Assembly (NCBI GenBank): GCA_963662155.1
Contig: OY759269.1
Location: forward strand, 13,912,642 to 13,976,641
Direction: 5' to 3'
DNA from: Lamellibrachia columna
Lineage: Eukaryota > Annelida > Polychaeta > Sabellida > Siboglinidae
DNA length: 64,000 bases
The translations under genes and the position numbers were made by a program. Positions 32,101-45,232 of this stretch are shown one piece after another. How positions within the stretch are numbered: position 1 is the first letter of the stretch; every line of letters begins with the position of its first letter. The notes beneath the pieces are model-generated. The model saw only the letters and a list, made by a program, of their open reading frames with translations, was not told the DNA's origin and did no database searches.

Positions 32101-35100
32101 GGTGTCAACCCGAGCCATAGTATACTCGACCAGACAAGTTCCTCAGATTCGGACCAATCAGTCAGAGAAATCAGACTGGGGCGGTATATAAATCATCACA
32201 GGATCCTTGAGAGTGTACAACACCGTCCAGGGACTGAGAGTAGACTACCCTCGCCATTGCTACACAGAATTGCCTAAAAACAGATTCGATAACATGGAAT
32301 ACCCAAAGCCTGCTTCCTTGCAAAAGTTGCAGTGTATGTTATTGTATGTTGTCACATAAATTTGGCAGAACTACATCACAGCTTTAAAGGATCAAAAACT
32401 GTTATTATCAAGACTTGTATTTGAAATCATTTATAACAATCTTACCTCTTTGCAACAGCTAAAACCTATTTAAACAGTAATCAAATGCTGTAGTAACTTA
32501 GGGCCTTACACAAATTGTTTGGGTAAAACAGGGTTGTGAACATCCCAAATAGATGCAATACCCTCTGTTGCACTCAGCAGGAGCAGAGCCATCCTGGAAC
32601 AAAACCCAGCATTACTGTACTCAACCAGCCATGTTCCTCAGATCAGGACCAATCAGTCAGAGAAATCAGACTGGGGCGGTATAGAAATCATCATGGGAAC
32701 TACTTTGCAGACAACACTTGCTAAGAATTTTTTCTACATTGAAACTACACTTAAATTTGGAAAAACCACCACCAAAATACCATAATTTTACATTCGATCT
32801 ATTAACCGTACATGCCCTAATTAGTGCACACACCCTTTTTTAATCACCATAATTATTGTAATTTGACTAGTGTGGAACAACTGAAAAGTGTCGCCATCTG
32901 GTGTTGTTGCTAGCGCCACCTTTCAGTTATTCTAGACACTAGACACCTAATGACACCACTAGTGTTAAACAGTTACCTTGTAGCCTTGAGAATTTTTTTT
33001 TTAACGCTCATAAGAACAGATTTCTTGACATTTTTCCATGGTCAAATTTTTTTCAAGCGTAATGTACGTTTATTAGGTCGAATACGGTATGTTAATGTGC
33101 AAAAATGGACACTAGTTTAATTTTTAAAAGGATGGTACGGCAGCTTCCTGTTTTGCATATGACACCACTGAGATGCTGAACTTCTCACTAATTTTGTTTA
33201 GCTAAAAATATGTAAAGTTTCACAAGAGCTGCCTCAGATCGGAACTAGTCAGTCAGAGAGGTCAGGGATGGTATTGAAATCATCACAGGAAGCAATGCAT
33301 ACACAGCATTCTACAAAGCTAGATAAACTAACAAAATACCCAGAAATGTTTGTTTATAACACGGAATGCCCAGATACATATCACCGCTATGAAATATTAT
33401 AAATTGTTATTTCTCAAGGCTTACAATCTTAAGTTATTTACAACAACACTGCCTCATTGCAACAGCTAAGACCTATTTCAATAGTTAATCAAATGGTAAT
33501 TTTAAATTAATAATTCATGCTATCTTGTGTATCTTTTCACCAGTAAATTTTGTTCAGTCAAATGGAAATTCCAGTGAATGGAAATTCACTTCAAACCACT
33601 GCAATGTATATAACATCGTGAGGATGGTGTCAACCCGAGCCATAGTGTACTCGACCAGACAAGTTCCTCAGATTCTGACCAATCAGTCAGAGAAATCAGA
33701 CTGGGGCGGTATATAAATCATCACAGGATCCTTGAGAGTGTACAACACCGTCCAGGGACTGAGAGTAGACTACCCTCGCCATTGCTACACAGAATTGCCT
33801 AAAAACAGATTCGATAACATGGAATACCCAAAGCCTGCTTCCTTGCAAAAGTTGCAGTGTATGTTATTGTATGTTGTCACATAAATTTGGCAGAACTACA
33901 TCACAGCTTTAAAGGATCAAAAACTGTTATTCTCAAGACTTGTATTTGAAATCATTTATAACAATCTTACCTCTTTGCAACAGCTAAAACCTATTTAAAC
34001 AGTAATCAAATGCTGTAGTAACTTAGGGCCTTACACAAATTGTTTGGGTAAAACAGGGTTGTGAACATCCCAAATAGATGCAATACCCTCTGTTGCACTC
34101 AGCAGGAGCAGAGCCATCCTGGAACAAAACCCAGCATTACTGTACTCAACCAGCCATGTTCCTCAGATCAGGACCAATCAGTCAGAGAAATCAGACTGGG
34201 GCGGTATAGAAATCATCATGGGAACTACTTTGCAGACAACACTTGCTAAGAATTTTTTCTACATTGAAACTACACTTAAATTTGGAAAAACCACCACCAA
34301 AATACCATAATTTTACATTCGATCTATTAACCGTACATGCCCTAATTAGTGCACACACCCTTTTTTAATCACCATAATTATTGTAATTTGACTAGTGTGG
34401 AACAACTGAAAAGTGTCGCCATCTGGTGTTGTTGCTAGCGCCACCTTTCAGTTATTCTAGACACTAGACACCTAATGACACCACTAGTGTTAAACAGTTA
34501 CCTTGTAGCCTTGAGAATTTTTTTTTTAACGCTCATAAGAACAGATTTCTTGACATTTTTCCATGGTCAAATTTTTTTCAAGCGTAATGTACGTTTATTA
34601 GGTCGAATACGGTATGTTAATGTGCAAAAATGGACACTAGTTTAATAATGAGATAGTAAATCGATTCTAGTTTAATTTTTAAAAGGATGGTACGGCAGCT
34701 TCCTGTTTTGCATATGACACCACTGAGATGCTGAACTTCTCACTAATTTTGTTTAGCTAAAAATATGTAAAGTTTCACAAGAGCTGCCTCAGATCGGAAC
34801 TAGTCAGTCAGAGAGGTCAGGGATGGTATTGAAATCATCACAGGAAGCAATGCATACACAGCATTCTACAAAGCTAGATAAACTAACAAAATACCCAGAA
34901 ATGTTTGTTTATAACACGGAATGCCCAGATACATATCACCGCTATGAAATATTATAAATTGTTATTTCTCAAGGCTTACAATCTTAAGTTATTTACAACA
35001 ACACTGCCTCATTGCAACAGCTAAGACCTATTTCAATAGTTAATCAAATGGTAATTTTAAATTAATAATTCATGCTATCTTGTGTATCTTTTCACCAGTA

Positions 35101-38100
35101 AATTTTGTTCAGTCAAATGGAAATTCCAGTGAATGGAAATTCACTTCAAACCACTGCAATGTATATAACATCGTGAGGATGGTGTCAACCCGAGCCATAG
35201 TATACTCGACCAGACAAGTTCCTCAGATTCGGACCAATCAGTCAGAGAAATCAGACTGGGGCGGTATATAAATCATCACAGGATCCTTGAGAGTGTACAA
35301 CACCGTCCAGGGACTGAGAGTAGACTACCCTCGCCATTGCTACACAGAATTGCCTAAAAACAGATTCGATAACATGGAATACCCAAAGCCTGCTTCCTTG
35401 CAAAAGTTGCAGTGTATGTTATTGTATGTTGTCACATAAATTTGGCAGAACTACATCACAGCTTTAAAGGATCAAAAACTGTTATTATCAAGACTTGTAT
35501 TTGAAATCATTTATAACAATCTTACCTCTTTGCAACAGCTAAAACCTATTTAAACAGTAATCAAATGCTGTAGTAACTTAGGGCCTTACACAAATTGTTT
35601 GGGTAAAACAGGGTTGTGAACATCCCAAATAGATGCAATACCCTCTGTTGCACTCAGCAGGAGCAGAGCCATCCTGGAACAAAACCCAGCATTACTGTAC
35701 TCAACCAGCCATGTTCCTCAGATCAGGACCAATCAGTCAGAGAAATCAGACTGGGGCGGTATAGAAATCATCATGGGAACTACTTTGCAGACAACACTTG
35801 CTAAGAATTTTTTCTACATTGAAACTACACTTAAATTTGGAAAAACCACCACCAAAATACCATAATTTTACATTCGATCTATTAACCGTACATGCCCTAA
35901 TTAGTGCACACACCCTTTTTTAATCACCATAATTATTGTAATTTGACTAGTGTGGAACAACTGAAGTGTCGCCATCTGGTGTTGTTGCTAGCGCCACCTT
36001 TCAGTTATTCTAGACACTAGACACCTAATGACACCACTAGTGTTAAACAGTTACCTTGTAGCCTTGAGAAAAATTTTTTTTAACGCTCATAAGAACAGAT
36101 TTCTTGACATTTTTCCATGGTCCAATTTTTTTAAAGCGTAATGTACGTTTATTAGGTCGAATACGGTATGTTAATGTGCAAAAATGGACACTAGTTTAAT
36201 AATAAGATAGTAAATCGATTCTAATTTAATTTTTAAAAGGATGGTACGGCAGCTTCCTGTTTTGCATATGACACCACTGAGATGCTGAACTTCTCACTAA
36301 TTTTGTTTAGCTAAAAAATATGTCAAGTTTCACAAGAGCTGCCTCAGATCGGAACTAGTCAGTCAGAGAGGTCAGGGATGGTATTGAAATCATCACAGGA
36401 AGCAATGCATACACAACATTCTACAAAGCTAGATAAACTAACAAAATACCCAGAAATGTTTGTTTATAACACGGAATGCCCAGACACATATCACCGCTAT
36501 GAAATATTATAAATTGTTATTTCTCAAGGCTTACAATCTTAAGTTATTTACAACAACACTGCCTCATTGCAACAGCTAAGACCTATTTCAATAGTTAATC
36601 AAATGGTAATTTTAAATTAATAATTCATGCCATCTTGTGTATCTTTTCACCAGTAAATTTTTTTTCAGTCAAATGGAAATTTCAGTGAATGGAAATTCAC
36701 TTCAAACCAGTGCAATGTATATAACATCGTGAGGATGGTGTCAACCCGAGCCATAGTGTACTCGACCAGACAAGTTCCTCAGATTCGGACCAATCAGTCA
36801 GAGAAATCAGACTGGGGCGGTATATAAATCATCACAGGATCCTTGAGAGTGTACAACACCGTCCCGGGACTGAGAGTAGAGTACCCTCTCCATTGCTACA
36901 CAGAATTGCCTAAAAACAGATTCGATAACATGGAATACCCAAAGCCTGCTTCCTTGCAAAAGTTGCAGTGTATGTTATTGTATGTTGTCACATAAATTTG
37001 GCAGAACTACATCACAGCTTTAAAGGATCAAAAACTGTTATTCTCAAGACTTGTATTTGAAATCATTTACAACAATCTCACCTCTTTGCAACAGCTAAAA
37101 CCTATTTAAACAGTAATCAAATGCTGTAGTAACTTAGGGCCTTACACAAATTGTTTGGGTAAAATAGGGTTGTGGACATCCCAAATAGATGCAATACGCT
37201 CTGCTGCACTCAGCAGGAGCAGAGACATCCTGGAACAAAACTCAGCATTAATGTACTCAACCAGCCATGTTCCTCAGATCAGGACCAATCATTCAGAGAA
37301 ATCAGACTGGGGCGGTATAGAAATCATCACGGGAAACAATGCCACGAAACCGTCTACTACACTACGATTAACTGTCCAACTGGATGGCAGACCCGGTATC
37401 ACGTGATTTCACAGTACAAGAATCAGTCGTGTAAACACCTTTGCGAGACCAATTAGCAAGGCGAATTTGTGTTATGATTGTATCGGAGAAAGCTGGGACA
37501 GTTCCCAATTTCGACGACAGTTGGCAGCGACTTTGTTGTTGTGGCCAATCATCAATGCTCAAATCGGGAGTGGCACAAGTCAATATCTAGGTCGCAGAGT
37601 CTAGACTCTCATCTAAAAGCACACATCATTTAGCTGTGCACTGTCATATGAAACAGTGCACCCGACCAATTGGGACATTTGTCGTGGATCAGCTCTGCTT
37701 CTTTTTCCTGCCCCTATTTCCTCCAGTATCGTCTTTTTCCTAACTCATCATGGCTCTTAAAGTGGATAAAATATTTGGCACAAGTGTTATATGTATCATT
37801 CAGTACCATTATGATGGTAGAATGTGCTGTCGTATATGCGCAGTATCTTGCTGCAGCATTTCATCTCAAAGGCACTGTTAGTAAACTGATAATAACAGAC
37901 AAGCCAATTTAATATATATTTGTGGAAAAACAAAATTATTACTCATACTAGACATGTCCCTCAGATTAGAACCAATCAGTCATCAGTATCAGACTGGGGC
38001 GGTATAAAAATCATCACGGGAACTAGAGGACAACAATTTTACTACAGGGTTTGATTGACAGAATTACCTCATTGTCAGAGTCACTGAGATGTTTTGCTCT

Positions 38101-41100
38101 TCCAGAAAGCCGTTTTGCTTTGCCAGAAAGCTGTTGTGTGATACTGGAGAGACGTTCTGCTCCATCCGAGTCTTGTTCTGCCTCACCGGAGATATCAATG
38201 TTTTGATTGGCAGCCACATTAAGGGTGCGGAACTCAACCTGGCATGGAAAGAATCACGTCACTGACATTACAATATAATACAATAAAGACACTTCTATTG
38301 TACTAAAATCCTCAGGAAACCCAAGCTCAGCAGCGTGCCAAAACAAAAGGGTTAGGCAGTTGTTAATCAGTTAGCAATGCCAATCGTAAACATTTGGATT
38401 GGTACATTGAGGAGCTATGAAAGATAAGCGAGTTTAGAAAGGTAGGTGTGTCTTTGTTGATGGTGAAATATTTCCTGCCGACTTAACACTGATAGGGAGT
38501 GAGTTCCACAGAGTCAGTGCTATAGTTCCGACGTTTGTCTTAACACTGGGTATGAAAAGTTTATTAGAACTAGATGATCAAAGCTGTCTGGGTTGTCTTG
38601 TAGGAGTGAGCAGTGAATGTATATATCTGGTTGCTTGGATGAAAGTGCTTGATACGTAACTGTACAGATCTTTAAACTAATGAGATATCAAGATCCTAAT
38701 GTTAGTACTCCCAAAATGTTTCCAAACCAAGCGGCGACTATTTCCAAAAACTTTCAGACAAATAAATTTTATATATTACAGAAAAAATAAGACAAAACAG
38801 ACAACAATACTGCTAACACAATTAACTAGAGACCTTCCTCAGATTAGAACCAATCAGTCACCAGTATCAGACTGGGGCGGTATAAAAATCATCACGGGAA
38901 CTAGAGGACAACAATTTTACAAAAGGGTTTGATTGACAGAATTACCTCATTATCAGATTCACTGTGGCGTTTTGCTCCTCCAGAAAGCTGTTTTTCTCTT
39001 CCAGAAAGCTGGTTTTGTTCTCCAAAAAGCCGTTTTTCTCCACCAGAAAGTCGTTTTGTCCTGGCAGAAAGCTGTTTTGTGCTACTGGAGAGACGTTCTG
39101 CTCTGTCAGAGCCGGGTTCTGTCCCACCGGATATATCAAGATTGTGATCTTCAGCCAACTCCACCTAACACAGAAGGAATTGTATCAGTGACAAATGTCC
39201 ACAGCCAATCGAACTTATGAATCAGCATCTCTCTGACAACCCATAAGACTGCAGATTTTAATTTTGTATCTACGTTTTTATAAATGTACAGTATATGCTA
39301 CTAGATGCTGATTTTCTGAAACACCTCATCAATTTAACATACATTTGTGAAAAAATAAAGCAATAAAATTACTACTAATACTAGACATGTCCCTCAGATT
39401 AGAACCAATCAGTCATCAGTATCAGACTGGGGCGGTATAAAAATCATCATGGGAACTAGAGGACAACAATTTTACAAAAGGGTTTGATTGACAGAATTAC
39501 CTCATTATCAGATTCACTGTGGTGTTTTGCTCCTCCAGAAAGCTGTTTTTCTCTTCCAGAAAGCCGGTTTTGTTCTCCAAAAAGCCGTTTTTCTCCACCA
39601 GAAAGTCGTTTTGTCCTGGCAGAAAGCTGTTTTGTGCTACTGGAGAGACGTTCTGCTCTGTCAGAGCCGGGTTCTGTCCCACCGGATATATCAAGATTGT
39701 GATCTTCAGCCAACTCCACCTAACACAGAAGGAATTGTATCAGTGACAAATGTCCACAGCCAATCGAACTTATGAATCAGCATCTCTCTGACAACCCATA
39801 AGACTGCAGATTTTAATTTTGTATCTACGTTTTTATAAATGTACAGTATATGCTACTAGATGCTGATTTTCTGAAACACCTCATCAATTTAACATACATT
39901 TGTGAAAAAATAAAGCAATACAATTACTACTAAAACTAGACATGTCCCTCAGATTAGAACCAATCAGTCATCAGTATCAGACTGGGGCAGTATAAAAATC
40001 ATCACGGAACTAGAGGACAACAATTTTACAAAAGGGTTTGATTGATAGAATTAGCTCATTGTCAAAGTTAATGTGTCTGCCCCACGTAGTGCTGCGGACA
40101 GTTGTACGTAATAAATACAAAGGGTAATTTGGTTGTTCGTAGACAAGGTAACAGTGGGGTTAATTTCTAAATCTAGAACCGAGACGACCCAATTGTGGGG
40201 AACCCCTGAAAGTTTGGCGAGATAAGATAACCAGGACAATGCTGATTAGAGACAGGCTTTTGTTTTTAATAACATAACAAGTAACATAATTACTTCTTCA
40301 ACGTCACTCTGGTTTTCAGGCTCAACAGAAATGTCATCCGTTACGACTCGTTCCAAATCAATATCTTTTGGCTGTAGTTCAATCTGAAATGGAACGAATA
40401 TAAACCCATAGTTAATTATACCAGTAACAATTCAAGAGTCTTGTAACACGCAGGCCCCAGTTATTACACCTGTGATATCTGATATAAGTCAGACGTAACA
40501 AAGTGAATTATTAGGAATAACCAAAGTAGTGCCAGAGATTTTGATTTTTCTTGTGATAAACATTTAATAAAATATATCCCTCAGATCAGGACCAATCAGT
40601 CAGAGAAATCAGACTGGGGCGGTATAGAGATCATCACTGGACACATGGGTAAACAGCATTGTTCACGAACCGAATAACCTGACCAATGCAACACAAAATT
40701 TCCCCCAAAAAAAATTGGCAATGTGGAACGTTGGGCTTAGAGACACAGGTATCAAGTAGGATATACCTCTCATACTACGGCGTCTCAACTAAATCTGATA
40801 ATTCGAAAGCCATCACAGCAGGGGAGAAGAGATTTTCACTGACCGGCAGATTTGTGGCTTCTTTGTCTATAAAGAACAGTGGCTCTTCACTGCCTGTCCT
40901 GGTCATCTCCGCGGTGTGGTCAGTGTCGTCCAGTGTCTCAGTGGTGACCAGGCTGCTTGAGTCACTCATCTGTATGTCGTCCGTCAACATCTACAATAAC
41001 GAGTGAAACCCGCCATTATTATTTGACTAATGAAGGGACTAGTTTTAATACTTAATGCGTTAATAAACTTGTGGACCTGCGAAAATTCACAAACATCAGT

Positions 41101-44100
41101 GGAATTAAAAGGAAAGATGTGCGATGGCAATCAATATAATTTATTTTGCTATTATATGAAGCAAAAAACTCCTGAAGCAAGATGTGATGAAAGATCACGA
41201 CAAGTACACCCGATACAATCGTTGCCATTCATGGACCGACCGATTCATGGACTGCGATACTGCGCAACACCGAGTCAGCCAACCAACTGGACAATTTATC
41301 ACTCATGTAACTGGATTTTACTTACGTCCATCAACAAGCTAAGACTGTTTGCATTGCATTCTTGTAGCAGGACACTGCTCACAGCAACACCTCCGATGCA
41401 CTCCATCTCCAGCAAACACACATTCTGATTTCGCAACCACTCGGAATAGCCAGCAGGTGCTGCCACCTGCAGGGCAGTCTGCAAACCATCGACACAATAA
41501 AAAATAAACTACGATAGCCCGTCATCTATGGGATAGTTTCTTAGGTAAATGTTTTTGTTTCATGGAACGAAATGGCTACAAATGCAATGGAAACAATTGC
41601 GGTGATTATTTGATACTAGATGCGCTGACTACAAAAGGTGATTTCTTCAGAATAAAACCAATCAGTCACACTGTGTTCAGACTGGGGCGGCATTACATCA
41701 TCACTAGAAATATCGGGTGGCTTTGTTATTGAAACTTCGATAGATTTGCACGTGTAATGCCACTGCCTTCGTTGTGACAATAATGACTTTCTCAAATTGT
41801 TAGTAAAAAAAAAAAAATATGCTGGTGGAAGACATATTTTATCACTAATGTTTCAAAGGTTTGGTGGCATGATCGCCATTCCAAACAAAGGTTCACCCCT
41901 ACAGTATTTTTAACAGGGAATCTTAGGTCCCTGCAAAAATGGTCAAGTCTTGATACCAAGATTCTGATTAATTAAATTTGACACTATTAATCACAGTAAC
42001 ACAAGTGCTTTCTTCAGAACAAAACCAATCAGTCAAGCTGAGATCAGACTGGGGCGGTGTTACATCATCACTAGAAATAGCAGGTGGCTCACCATGGTGA
42101 AATCTCAGTAGAAGTTTACCAACAACACTGGTAGAAGATTCTTCAGAAATGATTCTTGACACAACAGCCCCATATTGTCACCACATGAACAATATACCAG
42201 TTTATTTTTACTTTGTGATCAGTAATGTTGTCACACCGACTTGTAATTTCCTGACTTGCGTAGCACCTTGCACATAGGAAGGAAGTTGGAAGTACCGTAT
42301 TCGACCTATTAAGTGTACATGCCCTAATTAGTGTACACTTCTTTTTTAATCAGCAGGATCCATAATTATTGTAACCTGACTAGTGTGGAACAACTGAAAA
42401 GTTTTGCCATCTGGTGTTAAACAGTTGGCACTACTTTTCAGTTGTTCTACACTAGTCACCAAATGACATTAGTGTTAAACAGTTACCGTATTGTCTAGAG
42501 AAAAACATTTTGGTGCACGCTTATAAGAACAGATTCTTTGACATTTTTCCATGGCCCAATTTTCTTTCAAGTGTACGTTTCTTAGGTAGAATACAGTACG
42601 TATCTCTTGGATGATACATTAGAAGCCGTAGGTTCCTTCTACCCGGTGTTTCTGCCAGGGGAAGGAAAAGATTTTATCTACGGGATAAATAAGTAACCTG
42701 CCATTTACTTTGTTTACAAGGCACTAAATCATTATGATCGAGTTGGACCGCAATCATCAAGCCGATAATCTTGCCATGTAAACATTTTGGGATTAAAACG
42801 ATCGCGATGCATTTTTCATGCTTCGGACGTGGATCGTGATCATGATGGAGCAAGTATTGTGGTTGAAGGGTCATGTAAACGGTTTGGAATTGTGATCATA
42901 ACACCAAACCATTATTGATCATTGCACTGAATGGCAAAGTTCTGACGCGATGCTCGTGTTGGATCTCGATGGCTTTGCAACTTTGTATCATGACTGTGAT
43001 ATTGCTATGGCGATCTGTCGGTCAATGCCACGTAAACGGGTTAGTGAACTCAGAGTGTGACTAATACAGAAATTGTTCATTAACGTGTTAATTAATTCAT
43101 TAGCATAAAATAATGGACCTACAAAAATCACAAACATCACTGGAATTAAAAGGAAATGCCGTAACAGTGACAATCAACATTTTATTTTATTGTCACACGT
43201 AGCAAAGAACTCGTGATTTTAGCTTTGATGATTGGTCACGATAGGTGCACCTGCTGTTGGTCACCGATTGATCACTGCTTCAAAATCGTTACCGACACTC
43301 GGCCAAATTTGGACGACTTACACAGAGGCATGAGATGTAATGGACGAAGAAGACAACACAGATCACGTACCTCACAAAGGGCGACACTTTTCTGCGTGAA
43401 GAGGTCGGTGGCTTGCCGTGCCGCCAGCATATACTTCGTGTAGAGGGTGGGGTTGGATGTCACATTCACCATCTCCAATGCTTTCCTACAACAGACGTCA
43501 CACAAAATTAAAGCTAGGTCCACACAGGGGAACCACTGTTATGATTTTTTCGTATAGTAGACTTAAAACAGATCAAAAGGGACGTTGTTAGTATGTTCTT
43601 ATATAGCGTATGTTCTTATGGTACCTTCTTATACAGATCGGTATCCAGTCCTTCTAACTGTTCAAAGCGCTTTACAAGCCAAGCCTTTTAACCGCTTAGC
43701 CACTGCATCCCACATTATGTAAAATTTGGGATTAAGGATTTTGTACACAACTCATGTTAAAGTGCAGAACTGGTTAGTCACACAACGTAAGGCGTCATAA
43801 ACTTGTCAACGAGACAAAAAGTCTAAAAAGTGACCCAAGTTGATTTTAGTGGAATATTTACAAAAACCAGTGTCATAGAATATAAGTGGAAAATAGACCC
43901 TGGATGCTTTGTCCCCCTCCGTCATATATTCCGTCAAGGTTAATTATGCTGCATTATAGAACATGGAACTGACCTACAGAATTTAAACCCACACTACCCC
44001 TTCAGAAATTTCACTGCTGTTGTTGTCTCATTGGGACGGTCTCTAATCTATCTGACGGTCCCCATTCTATCTGACACCGGCACAGAAAAGAGAAGTTGCA

Positions 44101-45193
44101 TCTCACCTGTAGAGTGGCAAGAGAACTGCGCTGTCGCTAGGTGTCGCCTGTGTCTGCTGCAGTACAACATCGAGAATGTGACCATGACTGCGCCTCAGCA
44201 GGTATGCGGCAGAGTTCATCAGTCGCTTCGCCTTGCGTCTTTGCTGTTCTGCGTCTTTCTGCCTAATACGACATTTCTACCTTCAATACGGCTGTACCCA
44301 ATTTTGGGGGCCATTCACAGTAATTATTGTCAATATTTACCCATTCATACAAAGCTTACAAAAGGAGGCATCAAGGCCCATGTACTAATTTAAATAAATG
44401 TCAGTCGTACGCCAAATATGAAAACTGTTGCGTCATGCAATGCTGCATGGTGAACTGTTATGGAACTACTATTGTTTTAAATTTGTACGAACAGTATGTC
44501 GACAATTGTGAATGGCCCCTTACTGATCCGATCAAAAACAACTTCAACAATGTTCTACAAAGCATCGAAAGTCGAATTTACATGAGGCGATAACGTTGTC
44601 ACGAGGCGATGGTGGCGTCACTAGAAAAGGTCACAACCATTTCACATTGTATGTGACGTCACATCAAAATACCATATTTGACTTAAGCATAGTGTGCTTG
44701 AATAAAAATTTGCCCATGAAAAAAATGTCAAGGAATCTATTCTTATAAACGTACACCAAGATATGTTTCTCTAGACAATAAGATAACCGTTCAACACTAG
44801 TGGTGTAATTTGGTGACTGGTTTAGAACAACTGAAAAATGGTGCCAACTGCTTAACACTAGATGGCGACACTTTTCAGTTGTTCCACACTAGTCAAATTA
44901 CAATAATTATGGATCCTGCTCATAAAAGAGGTGTTCGCTAATTAGGGCATGTATGCTTAATAGGGCAAATACGGTATATCAATAACGAGAAAAATTGTTT
45001 TGTTAGCATGCCTAATAAACTGATATACAACATAAATCGGTTGGTCCTGCAAGTACTTGCCTGGTCGAGAGCAGAACGACATCAACATAGACGGACAGCA
45101 AGGCCGCCATGAGGCCATGGTAGGTAGGGGGTTGCGAGAACTACAGACAGAAAGAACAAACTGTAGAAATCAACAAATAAATACTATAACCAT

Positions 45194-45232
<39 letters not shown>

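Larger units (their letters stand above)
31090..37335 (-). repeat. 1,555-bp tandem array, four units, each with three snoRNAs
   Basis: Equivalent sites recur at 31706/33228/34783/36338, at 32139/33664/35219/36775 and at 32634/34159/35714/37270. The spacing is about 1,525 then 1,555 and 1,555 bp; the shorter step is a deletion near 33,110. Each unit has two U31 copies, one altered-guide copy and a MITE. Units 1-3 are nearly identical; unit 4 has more substitutions. No host coding exon lies inside. Confidence 0.95.
38835..39943 (-). repeat. 555-bp tandem duplication of coding exon plus snoRNA
   Basis: Two units of 555 bp each contain a 219-bp exon and a U31 copy and differ at a few positions. 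A more diverged third module is at 37,956-38,238. The encoded exon ends in SESDNE just before GTAATT in both copies. It carries a seven-residue repeat on the pattern K/R-x-L-S-G-x-x (TKRLSGGEKRLFGEQNRLSG), so the protein contains repeats within repeats. Confidence 0.93.

Noticed and set aside
32000..35804. Repeated 62-63 codon plus-strand frames (for example 32000-32191, 32536-32724 and their copies)
   Set aside because: They run antisense through the snoRNA modules (the shared QSEKSDWGG and QSVREIRLGRY strings are translations of the snoRNA complement) and repeat only because of the tandem array.
38929..39775. Plus-strand frames with repeats such as PESCFSLPESWF
   Set aside because: They are the antisense of the spliced, phase-consistent heptad exons on the minus strand.
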